A stretch of DNA of 64,000 nucleotides from Marinobacter salexigens. GTDB taxonomy: Bacteria; Pseudomonadota; Gammaproteobacteria; Pseudomonadales; Oleiphilaceae. Positions 30,019 to 38,934 of this stretch are shown here, in pieces. Location of the stretch: the NCBI RefSeq assembly GCF_002806945.1, contig NZ_NIHC01000003.1, positions 124,001 to 188,000 of the forward strand, read 5' to 3'. The notes under the pieces are model-generated. The model saw only the letters and a list, made by a program, of their open reading frames with translations. It was not told where the DNA came from and made no database searches. Each line of letters opens with the position of its first letter. The stretch's first letter is position 1. Position numbers and translations under genes: made by a program.

Positions 30019-31143
30019 ATGCGCGTGCACGCTCAGCGGGTAGGTGCCCTTACAGGCGGTTTATTGTTTCCCGCACTGTCCATGGCGGACTGGACGGTAA
30101 ACATGACCCCCGGGGTAACCGGTACCAGTAACGATATATTCAACCTTCACATGACCATTTTCTGGATCTGCGTTGCCATCGGGGCCGTGGTATTCGGAAT
30201 CATGTTCTGGTCTATCTTTGCCCATCGCAAGTCCCAGGGGGCAAAACCTGCCAACTTTCATGAGAATACACTGGTTGAGGTCCTTTGGACGCTTATACCG
30301 TTGGTTATTCTCATTATCATGGCAATTCCTGCCACCGCCACCCTCATTGATATGTACGACACCACCGAATCGGACATTGATATCAAGGTGACCGGCTACC
30401 AGTGGAAGTGGCAATACGAATATATCAATGAAGATTTCGGCTACTTTTCCAACCTCACAACGCCCTCAGATCAAATCAGAAAACGGCAAACCAAGGGCGA
30501 AAACTACCTTCTGGAGGTGGATAACCCCATGGTAATTCCAGTGGGGAAGAAGGTTCGCTTCCTGCTGACTGCAAACGACGTGATTCACTCCTGGTGGGTG
30601 CCGGATTTCGGCGTAAAGAAAGATGCGATTCCCGGTTTCATCAACGAAGCATGGACCCGCGTAGACAAACCAGGCACCTATCGGGGCCAGTGCACAGAAC
30701 TGTGCGGTAAGGATCACGGCTTTATGCCGGTAGTGGTCAAGGCGGTGCCCGAGGAGGAATACAATACCTGGGTTGCCGATCAGAAAGCCGCAGCCGAGAA
30801 AGAGCGTGAGTTGACCCAGAAAGACTGGACCATGGATGAGCTGATGGAGCGTGGCGAAAAGGCCTACGCAACAGCTTGCGCCGCCTGTCACCAGGTTAAT
30901 GGCAATGGCGTGCCACCGGCATTCCCGGCGCTTAGAGGCAGCGCGATTGCGACGGGAGACATGGCCGCGCACATCGATGTTGTCGTTAACGGTGTGTCTG
31001 GTACAGCCATGCAGGCCTTTGGTGGGCAGCTGAATGAAGCGGATCTTGCAGCCATCATTACCTACGAGCGAAACGCCTGGGGTAACAATATGGGTGACAT
31101 GGTCACGCCAAAAGAAATCTTCGATTACAAGAACCAACAGTAA
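30019..31143 (+). CDS. coxB: Cytochrome c oxidase subunit II with fused cytochrome c domain
   Basis: A 374-residue membrane protein. A signal peptide and two TM helices precede the periplasmic cupredoxin domain. The CuA site is seen in CTELCGKDHGFMPVVV (Cys-x3-Cys, His, Met) and the upstream HSWWVPDFGVK histidine. After residue 285 a class I cytochrome c domain follows with heme motif CAACHQ and a distal methionine in SGTAMQAFGG. The fused heme marks a caa3-type subunit II. It is the first gene of the oxidase operon; a weak promoter with TATACT at 29892 lies upstream. Confidence 0.96.
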   Translation: MRVHAQRVGALTGGLLFPALSMADWTVNMTPGVTGTSNDIFNLHMTIFWICVAIGAVVFGIMFWSIFAHRKSQGAKPANFHENTLVEVLWTLIPLVILIIMAIPATATLIDMYDTTESDIDIKVTGYQWKWQYEYINEDFGYFSNLTTPSDQIRKRQTKGENYLLEVDNPMVIPVGKKVRFLLTANDVIHSWWVPDFGVKKDAIPGFINEAWTRVDKPGTYRGQCTELCGKDHGFMPVVVKAVPEEEYNTWVADQKAAAEKERELTQKDWTMDELMERGEKAYATACAACHQVNGNGVPPAFPALRGSAIATGDMAAHIDVVVNGVSGTAMQAFGGQLNEADLAAIITYERNAWGNNMGDMVTPKEIFDYKNQQ

Positions 31144-31200
31144 TCAACGCCAGATAACAGATATCACCAGCCACAAACATTGGCGGTAACGGGGGTTTTC

Positions 31201-32784
31201 ATGAGTGCGGTTGCAGGTACCCACGCACAAGATCATCATCACGGCCCGGCTCGCGGCATCAGCCGCTGGTTGTTGACCACGAACCACAAGGATATCGGGT
31301 CCATGTACCTGATATTCAGCTTCGCCATGTTCCTGCTGGGCGGAACCATGGCCATGGTTATCCGGGCAGAGCTGTTCCAGCCCGGGCTGCAGATTGTCCA
31401 GCCGGAATTCTTCAACCAGATGACCACCATGCACGGCCTGATTATGGTCTTTGGTGCGGTTATGCCGGCGTTTGTCGGTCTGGCAAACTGGATGATACCT
31501 CTAATGATTGGCGCGCCCGATATGGCCCTGCCACGGATGAACAACTGGAGTTTCTGGTTGCTGCCCTGCGCTTTCCTGATTCTGGTTTCAACCCTGTTCA
31601 TGGAAGGTGGTGCGCCAAACTTTGGCTGGACCTTCTACGCCCCACTCTCCACCACCTACGGGCCACCAAGCACCACCTTCTTTATTTTTGCCATCCACAT
31701 CATGGGTGTGTCGTCGATCATGGGTGCCATCAACGTTATCGCCACGGTACTGAACATGCGGGCGCCGGGCATGACGCTGATGAAAATGCCCATGTTTGTA
31801 TGGACCTGGCTGATCACCGCATTTCTGTTGATTGCCGTTATGCCGGTGCTGGCCGGCGTGGTCACCATGATGCTGATGGACATCAACTTTGGCACCAGCT
31901 TCTTCAACGCGGCCGGCGGCGGCGACCCGGTGTTGTTCCAGCACGTGTTCTGGTTCTTCGGACACCCGGAGGTTTATATAATGATTCTGCCGGCATTTGG
32001 GGCAATCTCCCAGATTATCCCGGCGTTTTCCCGCAAGCGCTTGTTCGGCTACGCCTCCATGGTTTATGCCACCGGTGCCATTGCACTCTTGTCATTCCTG
32101 GTTTGGGCTCACCACATGTTTACCGTGGGTGTGCCCGTGGCCGGCCAGTTGTTCTTCATGTACGCCACCTTGCTGATTGCCGTACCCACAGGGGTTAAGG
32201 TGTTTAACTGGGTAGCCACCATGTTCCGGGGCGCGCTTACGTTTGAGGCGCCCATGTTGTTTGCCATCGCCTTCGTGATTCTGTTTTCCATCGGCGGCTT
32301 CTCCGGCTTGATGCTGGCCATTGCTCCGGCAGACTTCCAGTACCACGATACCTACTTTGTGGTTGCCCACTTCCATTATGTGCTGGTGCCGGGTGCCATC
32401 TTCGGTATCTTCGCGTCGGCCTACTTCTGGTTGCCCAAGTGGACCGGCCATATGTATGACGAAACCCTGGCCAAAACCCACTTCTGGCTGTCCTTCGTCG
32501 GCATGAACCTGGCCTTCTTCCCGATGCACTTCCTGGGTCTTGCCGGTATGCCGCGCAGGATTCCGGATTACGCGTTGCAGTTTGCCGACTTCAACATGGT
32601 TTCGAGTATTGGGGCCTTCATGTTCGGCGCCACCCAGCTGCTCTTCCTTCTGATTGTTGTGAAGTGCGCCAGAGGCGGCGAAAAAGCACCGGCCAAGCCG
32701 TGGGAAGGTGCAGAAGGTCTGGAGTGGGAGATTCCTTCACCAGCGCCTTACCACACTTTTGCCACACCACCGGATGTGAAGTAG
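31201..32784 (+). CDS. coxA: Cytochrome c oxidase subunit I
   Basis: A 527-residue, 12-helix catalytic subunit. The heme a ligand is in TTMHGLIMVFGAVMP, CuB and the cross-linked Tyr are in GHPEVYIMILPAFG, the other CuB histidines are in WAHHMFTVG, and the heme a and a3 ligands are in HDTYFVVAHFHYVL. The E of HPEVY is not the D-channel glutamate. I chose ATG at 31201 behind GGGGG; a TTG at 31180 would add seven residues. The enzyme reduces O2 and pumps protons. Confidence 0.97.
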   Translation: MSAVAGTHAQDHHHGPARGISRWLLTTNHKDIGSMYLIFSFAMFLLGGTMAMVIRAELFQPGLQIVQPEFFNQMTTMHGLIMVFGAVMPAFVGLANWMIPLMIGAPDMALPRMNNWSFWLLPCAFLILVSTLFMEGGAPNFGWTFYAPLSTTYGPPSTTFFIFAIHIMGVSSIMGAINVIATVLNMRAPGMTLMKMPMFVWTWLITAFLLIAVMPVLAGVVTMMLMDINFGTSFFNAAGGGDPVLFQHVFWFFGHPEVYIMILPAFGAISQIIPAFSRKRLFGYASMVYATGAIALLSFLVWAHHMFTVGVPVAGQLFFMYATLLIAVPTGVKVFNWVATMFRGALTFEAPMLFAIAFVILFSIGGFSGLMLAIAPADFQYHDTYFVVAHFHYVLVPGAIFGIFASAYFWLPKWTGHMYDETLAKTHFWLSFVGMNLAFFPMHFLGLAGMPRRIPDYALQFADFNMVSSIGAFMFGATQLLFLLIVVKCARGGEKAPAKPWEGAEGLEWEIPSPAPYHTFATPPDVK

Positions 32785-32797
32785 GAGGTTGACATCA

Positions 32798-33397
32798 ATG
32801 GCCAATCAACCGGCAAACAAACCTGCCCCTCAACGCAGCAATACGCGGGTAGTGGGCTGGTGTATTGCTAGCGTGGCCGGAATGTTCGCTTTCGGTTTTG
32901 CCATGGTGCCGCTGTATGACGTCTTCTGTGACATCACCGGCATTAATGGCAAGACCAGCGGCCGCTACGAGTCTACTGAGCGTTCAGCGGCAGACATGAC
33001 TCGTACCGTAAAGGTGCAGTTTCTGGCACAGAACGGCCCGGACATGCCATGGATATTCCGCCCAGTGGCACGCAGCGTTGAAGTACACCCAGGGGAAGCT
33101 ATTACCGTGAACTTCTATGCTGAAAACCCCACTGATCGGGATATGGTTGGCCAGGCGGTACCCAGCTTGTCGCCCTCGGAGGGCACGTTGTATTTCCACA
33201 AAACCGAATGTTTCTGCTTCAACCAGCAGCCGCTGGCTGCCGGTGAGAATACAGAGATGCCTTTGGTATTCATTGTCGACCAGGACTTGCCCAGCCACAT
33301 TACCAAGCTGACGCTGTCCTACACACTTTATGATCAGGGCGAGCCGCAAGCGACTGTATTAAAGACAACAAGCACAACAATAAACGATAACGGATAA
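32798..33397 (+). CDS. ctaG: Cytochrome c oxidase assembly protein CtaG/Cox11
   Basis: A 199-residue protein with one N-terminal TM helix (VGWCIASVAGMFAFGFAMV) and a periplasmic Ig-like domain. The copper-binding CFCF motif is present in HKTECFCFNQQPL. It delivers copper to the CuB site of subunit I. AGGAGG at 32785 fits the ATG at 32798 better than the TTG at 32789. It lies between coxA and coxC as in Pseudomonas. Confidence 0.95.
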   Translation: MANQPANKPAPQRSNTRVVGWCIASVAGMFAFGFAMVPLYDVFCDITGINGKTSGRYESTERSAADMTRTVKVQFLAQNGPDMPWIFRPVARSVEVHPGEAITVNFYAENPTDRDMVGQAVPSLSPSEGTLYFHKTECFCFNQQPLAAGENTEMPLVFIVDQDLPSHITKLTLSYTLYDQGEPQATVLKTTSTTINDNG

Positions 33398-33413
33398 GCC
33401 ATCGGAGATTGCT

Positions 33414-34301
33414 ATGGCGGATTATCAGAGCTATTACGTTCCCGAACAGAGCAAGTGGCCTATTATCGCCACGGTCGGCCTTGGGGTCATGTTGTTTGGT
33501 GCGGCCTCTATTATGGTCGCCAGCAATCAGGGCGACAGCACCGGTAGTGCCTGGATGATTTTTTGGGTAGGCGTGCTGGTCATGGTTTACATGCTGTTTG
33601 GTTGGTTTGGCAGCGTCATCAAGGAAAGTCGTTCCGGCCTTTATAGCCCTCAGATGGACCGCTCGTTCCGCTGGGGAATGAGCTGGTTTATTTTCTCGGA
33701 AGTCATGTTCTTTGCGGCATTTTTTGGTGCCCTGTTCTACGCCCGTGTGTTTGCCGTGCCCTGGCTCGGGGGTGAGGGCGACCGTGGGAGCTCCAACATG
33801 CTCTGGGAAGGCTTTCAAGCCACTTGGCCGCTGATAAACAACCCGGATCCGGAGGCGTTTCCTGCGCCAAAGTCCGTTATTGGTGCCTGGGGATTGCCTC
33901 TGGTAAATACCATTCTTCTTGTTACTTCGTCATTTACCATAACGGTCGCTCACCATGCCATCAAAGCGGACAACCGGAAAAAGCTGAAAATCTGGTTGGG
34001 GGCGACCATAGTGCTGGCGCTGGTGTTCCTGTTCTTTCAGGCGGAAGAATACATGCACGCTTATCAGGACCTTAACCTGACGCTGCAATCCGGCATATAC
34101 GGCAGTACCTTTTTCATGCTTACCGGCTTCCACGGCTTTCACGTGATGCTGGGAACGCTGATGCTCATCATCATGTTTATACGCATTCAAAAAGGACACT
34201 TCACTGCGGATAACCACTTCGGGTTTGAGGCGACGTCCTGGTATTGGCACTTTGTGGACGTGGTCTGGTTGGGCCTGTTTGTGTTTGTATATGTCATATG
34301 A
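33414..34301 (+). CDS. coxC: Cytochrome c oxidase subunit III
   Basis: A 295-residue membrane protein with seven TM helices, of the long form with an insertion after helix 3 (about 115-150). Family signatures include MSWFIFSEVMFFAAFFGALF and TGFHGFHVMLGTLML and the C-terminal YWHFVDVVWLGLFVFVYV. Subunit III stabilises the oxidase core and proton uptake. A small gene on the opposite strand follows immediately. Confidence 0.96.
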   Translation: MADYQSYYVPEQSKWPIIATVGLGVMLFGAASIMVASNQGDSTGSAWMIFWVGVLVMVYMLFGWFGSVIKESRSGLYSPQMDRSFRWGMSWFIFSEVMFFAAFFGALFYARVFAVPWLGGEGDRGSSNMLWEGFQATWPLINNPDPEAFPAPKSVIGAWGLPLVNTILLVTSSFTITVAHHAIKADNRKKLKIWLGATIVLALVFLFFQAEEYMHAYQDLNLTLQSGIYGSTFFMLTGFHGFHVMLGTLMLIIMFIRIQKGHFTADNHFGFEATSWYWHFVDVVWLGLFVFVYVI

Positions 34302-34319
34302 GGCAACCAGGGTTTGTGT

Positions 34320-34523
34320 TCAGGGAGTCGGGTGCAGTGTCAGGCTCCCTTGCCACAGAGACAGAAGAATAACCGCCAGCAGAAGCACGCTCAGAGTTAC
34401 CCGCACCGCGAGGGAGTTCACCACCCGGTTGGTTTTGCCGCCGTCTTTGATGAGAAAGAAAAGACCACTGAAAAGGCTGATAATAACGGCAAGCATGAGA
34501 AAAATGATAAGGGCTTTGAGCAT
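34320..34523 (-). CDS. DUF2909 twin transmembrane protein
   Basis: A 67-residue protein with two TM helices (MLKALIIFLMLAVIISLFSG and RVTLSVLLLAVILLSLWQG) joined by a short basic loop. It matches the DUF2909 family, found inside cox operons of pseudomonads and relatives. It is on the opposite strand to all surrounding genes and starts 53 bases from the surf1 start. Its function is unknown; a role in oxidase assembly is suggested only by position. Confidence 0.75.
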   Translation of the reverse strand: MLKALIIFLMLAVIISLFSGLFFLIKDGGKTNRVVNSLAVRVTLSVLLLAVILLSLWQGSLTLHPTP

Positions 34524-34576
34524 AAAAGAGTCTCTGTTTTTTGTTCTGAGTAAAGCCAGAAACACTATAGCAGACC

Positions 34577-35314
34577 ATGACTGAGGCAAAACAAAACACT
34601 CGAAAATGGCAGCTGAACTGGCGGTTAATGGTTTTTACGGGCGCTTTTTTACCCTTGCTGGTGGGTCTCGGAATCTGGCAGCTCAACCGGGCAGAGGAAA
34701 AGCAGGTTCTGCTTGAGCAATGGCAGCAGGAAGCTCAGAACCTTGATTGGCCGGAGCAAGTCGCCAGTGGGCTTGCTAGCGGCAGGCCGGTAACGGTTAC
34801 CGGGCTTTTCGGCAAGCGCAGTTGGCTTCTGGATAACCGCACCCGTGATGGTATTGCCGGTTACGAGGTTCTGACGGCTTTTTATCCGCTGCAGGGCCCT
34901 GTGGTTTTGGTCAACAGAGGTTGGATAGCCGCACCGAGAACGCGAAACACATTGCCCGACGTAGCTCCCCCCGAAGGAGTCTTCAGCTTGAGCGGACGGC
35001 TAAATCATTATCCGGAACCGCCGGTACTGTCTGCTAAAACTGCTTTCGCTGAAGGATGGCCCCGGCGGGTACAGACGCTTCCCGGGTCAACTGCGAGGGT
35101 TGAAATTCCAGAGCTGCCTGATGCTATTATCCGATTGGAGGGTAGTGAGCAACCGGGCGCTTACCGTGCTGACTGGGAACCGGACCTCATGGGCCCGCAA
35201 ACCCATTACGGATATGCGACTCAATGGTTTGCGCTTGCACTGGTGCTGACTATATTGAGTGTAGTCGCGAGTTATCGAAAGACAGGAAGCAATAATGACA
35301 ATGACAATGGCTAA
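34577..35314 (+). CDS. SURF1-family oxidase assembly protein
   Basis: A 245-residue protein with TM helices at both ends (about 14-32 and 214-232) and a periplasmic domain between them. SURF1 signatures: GIWQLNRAEEKQVLLEQWQ, NRGWIAAPRTRNTLPDV and the C-terminal THYGYATQWFALALVLTIL. SURF1 helps insert heme a into subunit I. Its end overlaps the next gene by 20 bases. Confidence 0.93.
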   Translation: MTEAKQNTRKWQLNWRLMVFTGAFLPLLVGLGIWQLNRAEEKQVLLEQWQQEAQNLDWPEQVASGLASGRPVTVTGLFGKRSWLLDNRTRDGIAGYEVLTAFYPLQGPVVLVNRGWIAAPRTRNTLPDVAPPEGVFSLSGRLNHYPEPPVLSAKTAFAEGWPRRVQTLPGSTARVEIPELPDAIIRLEGSEQPGAYRADWEPDLMGPQTHYGYATQWFALALVLTILSVVASYRKTGSNNDNDNG

Positions 35315-35945
35315 CGGGTTACCACAGCAAGACGAAACTGAAGGCCCAACCCCGGAACAGGTTCGGAGGGGGCGGCGCACGGCCATGTTGCTGTTTGCAC
35401 TTGGTTTCGGGCCGATGATCCTGGCCACCATCATGTTTTATACCGGCTGGCTGAACCCCGCCGGGCATACCAATCAGGGCGTACTGATCAGCCCCACTAT
35501 GCCTGTATCTGAACTCAACCTGGAAACGCTCTCAGGTGAACCTCTGGCCAATCGTTTCACCACAGGTAAAACAGATCCTCAGTGGCTGTTGGTGGTTGCC
35601 GCGGGAGACTGTGATAGTCGATGTGAAGAGCTGCTCTACCTGGCCCGACAAGTGAACATTGCACTGGGAAAGAACGCTAACCGAGTTTCAAGAGCCGCAG
35701 TGCTGGGTGGTATTACCGGTGACCTGGCAGCGCGGTGGCCTACCGAGTACCGGTTAATGGAACGCTTGCAGCCTGCGGCTGGGACAACGACATCTTGGCC
35801 TGCCGGAATCAATCCGGAAAAAGAGCCCCGTATCATGCTGATCGACCCATTCGGCAACGTGATGATGCACTACGGCCCGGAAAACTCCGGAAAGGACATG
35901 CTGAAGGATTTGAAACACCTGCTCAAACTGTCTCAGGTGGGCTAA
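35295..35945 (+). CDS. Membrane-anchored thioredoxin-like protein of the cox operon (PA0111-like)
   Basis: A 216-residue protein: cytosolic N-terminus, one TM helix (LLFALGFGPMILATIMFYTG, about 31-50) and a periplasmic domain with CDSRCEELLYLARQ (Cys-x3-Cys) near residue 103. The layout around the Cys pair and the late RIMLIDPFGNVMMHYGPENS recall SCO/thioredoxin folds. A role in copper handling or CuA thiol reduction is inferred; the family itself is uncharacterised. It overlaps surf1, and ctaA follows after 22 bases. Confidence 0.8.
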   Translation: MTMTMANGLPQQDETEGPTPEQVRRGRRTAMLLFALGFGPMILATIMFYTGWLNPAGHTNQGVLISPTMPVSELNLETLSGEPLANRFTTGKTDPQWLLVVAAGDCDSRCEELLYLARQVNIALGKNANRVSRAAVLGGITGDLAARWPTEYRLMERLQPAAGTTTSWPAGINPEKEPRIMLIDPFGNVMMHYGPENSGKDMLKDLKHLLKLSQVG

Positions 35946-35967
35946 GGCATAGCCTGGAGGAGCCAGC

Positions 35968-37101
35968 GTGAATCATACGATCAGCAAACGTCAGCCAAAA
36001 GCCAGCGCCATGGCAAATTGGGCGACCTTTTCAGTCATTCTTGCTGTTGTGGTGATCATGCTGGGCGCCTGGACACGGCTGGTAGATGCAGGGCTGGGCT
36101 GCCCTGACTGGCCTGGATGCTACGGCTTCCTGGCGGTACCCCAAAGCGAATCGAATATCGCCATAGCCAATGCCCGCTTTCCGGATTCGCCCGTGGATGC
36201 AGCCAAAGGCTGGCCGGAAATGATTCATCGGTACGCTGCTGGCACTTTGGGGTTGGTGGTGTTTGGCCTCGCTGCAGCCGCAGTTCGTAAACGTCGCAGT
36301 GGTGTGCCTTTCAAGCTGCCCCTGTTCATTGCCGGGTTTATCCTGCTGCAGGGTGCTTTTGGTATGTGGACGGTGACCTTGAAGCTCTGGCCGCAAGTGG
36401 TTGCACTTCATCTTCTTGGCGGCTTTACCACGCTGAGTCTGCTGACCTTGCTGGTTCTGCGCCTAAGAAAATTCGCGGCAACTCAGGGCAAAGACTTTGA
36501 GCGAACACGTGAAAAACACGTTAAACCCACCTCGAACGCCACCCGCTTGGCAAGCCTCCGTCCCTGGCTTTATGGCGGATTGTTGCTGGTTACTCTACAA
36601 ATTGCCCTGGGCGCCTGGACCGCGGCCAATTATGCCGCCGTTGCCTGTACCGATCTGCCCACCTGTCAGGGTGAGTGGTGGCCAAAGGATATGGATTTCC
36701 AACACGGTTTTGATATTACCCAGCATGTGGGCCCGAATTATCTGGGCGGGCAGCTCACAGCCCATGGGCGTGTAGCCATACATGTAACCCATAGAGTCGG
36801 TGCGCTGGTGGTTCTGGGATACTTTGCTGTTTTGCTGACGTTGATCTGGCGTAGAAGCGCCAGTGGCGAGCTGCGTCGCCCGGTGCTGCTTGTTGCCGCA
36901 GCGCTGGCGGCTCAGATCACCCTCGGACTCGCCAACATTATTTTTTATATTCCCCTGCCGATTGCAGTAGCCCACAACGCCATGGGCGCCGGGCTGCTGT
37001 TGTCGGTGATATACCTGATCTGGCAGCACCATCAGCTGCCCCAAGCCCAGCTTGCAAGAGCAATACCTACAACAATAATGCATCAGGAGATGACGGCATG
37101 A
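35968..37101 (+). CDS. ctaA: Heme A synthase (Cox15/CtaA)
   Basis: A 377-residue membrane enzyme with eight TM helices in two four-helix halves. The paired heme-ligand histidines are visible in MIHRYAAGTLGL, VALHLLGGF, HVTHRVGALVVLG and AVAHNAMGAGLL, and the extracytoplasmic Cys pairs in GLGCPDWPGCYG and CTDLPTCQGEWWP. It oxidises the C8 methyl of heme O to make heme A. It starts at GTG behind GGAGG and overlaps cyoE by four bases. Confidence 0.96.
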   Translation: MNHTISKRQPKASAMANWATFSVILAVVVIMLGAWTRLVDAGLGCPDWPGCYGFLAVPQSESNIAIANARFPDSPVDAAKGWPEMIHRYAAGTLGLVVFGLAAAAVRKRRSGVPFKLPLFIAGFILLQGAFGMWTVTLKLWPQVVALHLLGGFTTLSLLTLLVLRLRKFAATQGKDFERTREKHVKPTSNATRLASLRPWLYGGLLLVTLQIALGAWTAANYAAVACTDLPTCQGEWWPKDMDFQHGFDITQHVGPNYLGGQLTAHGRVAIHVTHRVGALVVLGYFAVLLTLIWRRSASGELRRPVLLVAAALAAQITLGLANIIFYIPLPIAVAHNAMGAGLLLSVIYLIWQHHQLPQAQLARAIPTTIMHQEMTA

Positions 37102-38018
37102 GTGAGCAAGTGGACGTACTGCCGACCCGGAACAGAACCAGCCAATCCGCACGGAGCATTTCCTGGCGGGATTATCTGGAGCTGACCAAGCCCAACGTTG
37201 TGGCTTTAATGATACTGACATCCGCCATTGGCATGCTGCTGGCAACCTCCGGTTTACCCAGCCTGAGTGTGCTGATCTGGGGTAACCTCGGCATAGCTTT
37301 TCTTGCCGGTGCTGCCGCTGTGGTCAACCACGTTGTCGACCAGAAAATAGATACCGTAATGGCACGCACCCGCAAGCGCCCCGTGGCTACCGGTAAAATA
37401 TCCCCGGTAGAGGCGATTGGTTTCGCCACACTGCTAGCGAGTATCGGCATGGTGGTATTGATGTGGCAGGTAAACCACCTCACCGCATGGCTCACTTTGG
37501 CATCCCTTGTCGGCTACGCCGGCGTTTATACCCTGTTCTTGAAGCGCGCTACCCCTCAAAACATCACAATCGGTGGTCTGGCTGGTGCCATGCCGCCACT
37601 GCTGGGCTGGACAGCCGTTACCGGCCAGGTAGAAGGCCACGCTCTGTTGCTCGTTCTCATCATCTTCGCCTGGACGCCCCCGCATTTCTGGGCATTGGCT
37701 ATTCACCGTAAAGAAGAATACGCCAAAGCCGGCATTCCCATGCTGCCGGTCACCCACGGCAATAAATTCACGGAATTGCACATTCTGCTTTATACCCTGA
37801 TGCTGCTGGCAGTCAGTCTGCTACCGTTTGTCACAGGCATGTCTGGCTGGATTTACCTCGCTGGCGCGCTCGCTCTTGGTCTACGCTTTTTGCAGTACGC
37901 CATACGCTTGCTAAAAGGAGACGACCGTCGAGTGGCCTTGAACACCTTCAAATACTCCATCACTTACCTGATGGCGCTGTTTGTGGTACTCCTTGTAGAT
38001 CACTACGTATTTTTCTGA
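37098..38018 (+). CDS. cyoE: Protoheme IX farnesyltransferase (heme O synthase)
   Basis: A 306-residue UbiA-family prenyltransferase with about nine TM helices. The Asp-rich motif NHVVDQKIDTVMARTRKRP and the YTLFLKRATPQNITIGGLAG and WTPPHFWALAIHRKEEY segments are typical of CyoE/CtaB. It adds farnesyl to heme B to make heme O, the substrate of CtaA encoded just upstream. The ATGA overlap indicates coupling. Confidence 0.96.
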   Translation: MSEQVDVLPTRNRTSQSARSISWRDYLELTKPNVVALMILTSAIGMLLATSGLPSLSVLIWGNLGIAFLAGAAAVVNHVVDQKIDTVMARTRKRPVATGKISPVEAIGFATLLASIGMVVLMWQVNHLTAWLTLASLVGYAGVYTLFLKRATPQNITIGGLAGAMPPLLGWTAVTGQVEGHALLLVLIIFAWTPPHFWALAIHRKEEYAKAGIPMLPVTHGNKFTELHILLYTLMLLAVSLLPFVTGMSGWIYLAGALALGLRFLQYAIRLLKGDDRRVALNTFKYSITYLMALFVVLLVDHYVFF

Positions 38019-38039
38019 TGCCGGAAAAATTTTGTGGAG

Positions 38040-38127
38040 AGGAGGGGGGATGCCTTTTCCGGCGGGAAAAAGATGTCTGAGCGCAGCGAGTTGTTTTTCC
38101 CAGAGGAAAAGGCATCCCCCCTCCTCC
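38040..38127 (+). repeat. Palindromic repeat, copy C, between cyoE and sco
   Basis: The arms 38040-38061 and 38106-38127 are a perfect 22-bp inverted repeat beginning GAGGAGGGGGGATGCC. Inward are the family features: 3x3 internal loop (GGC opposite AGA), GGGAAAAA/TTTTTCCC stem, and core GTCTGAGCGCAGCGAG on the plus strand. It lies inside the oxidase operon, between the cyoE stop (22 bases before) and the sco start (44 bases after), and could limit transcription into sco. Confidence 0.9.
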
Positions 38128-38171
38128 CTGGCACAATGTAAAACCGGCCAAGGCAGTCAACTGGAGCAATA

Positions 38172-38837
38172 ATGAATCGTTCGCTAAAGGTCACGTTATT
38201 TGTACTTCTGCTGCTGGTTGTACTCGTATTTGGCCTGGTCATAGGACGGCAGGTATTTTTGGTGGACAGCGGGGAGCCAACACCAGCTCCGGATCTTGCT
38301 GAAATGAATACCTATGTTTATGACCAGCCCAGGCCATTGGCAGAGTTCACCCTAGTAAATGAAAACGGTGAAACCGTTACCCGCGAGAGCCTCCGAGGAA
38401 AGTGGACTTTTGCCTTTGTGGGCTATACCAACTGCCCGGATATCTGCCCGGCAGCCATGGCTAATCTTCGCCGCACAGACAAGCTGCTATCCAAAGAACT
38501 GCCTCAGCCGAATTACCTGTTGGTCACTGCCGATCCAGAACACGATACGCCTGAGCAACTGAAAGCCTATACCGGATTTTTCGGTGAGAACTTCCACGGG
38601 CTGACTGGTGATCTGGACACACTGCGAGAAGTGGCGAAAAGCCTGAGTGCCGTGTTTGTGCATCGAATGGTTGATGGTGAGCTACTGGTAGACCACAGCG
38701 GCCACTTTGCACTGGTGAATCCCGATGGCCAGCTGGCGGCACTGATACAGCCTCCCCATAATCCCGAACATCTTGCTGAAGCGTTTGAACGCATATATCT
38801 GTGGGCGAAAGCCAATCGTGAAAACACTCGCACCTGA
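38172..38837 (+). CDS. SCO1/SenC-family copper chaperone
   Basis: A 221-residue protein with one N-terminal TM helix (TLFVLLLLVVLVFGLVIG) and a periplasmic thioredoxin-fold domain. The copper site is complete: Cys-x3-Cys in YTNCPDICPAAM and the histidine in LVDHSGHFALVNPDG. SCO proteins deliver copper to, or reduce, the CuA site of subunit II. It ends the oxidase gene group. Confidence 0.94.
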   Translation: MNRSLKVTLFVLLLLVVLVFGLVIGRQVFLVDSGEPTPAPDLAEMNTYVYDQPRPLAEFTLVNENGETVTRESLRGKWTFAFVGYTNCPDICPAAMANLRRTDKLLSKELPQPNYLLVTADPEHDTPEQLKAYTGFFGENFHGLTGDLDTLREVAKSLSAVFVHRMVDGELLVDHSGHFALVNPDGQLAALIQPPHNPEHLAEAFERIYLWAKANRENTRT

Positions 38838-38934
38838 GGCGGATAGGCAGCCTGTTCTTCCAAGGTCAAACTGACATAGCAGCGCGACTCGCATAGACTG
38901 CCCGGCTGAAAATGCACTTGCCGGAATCGACAGT

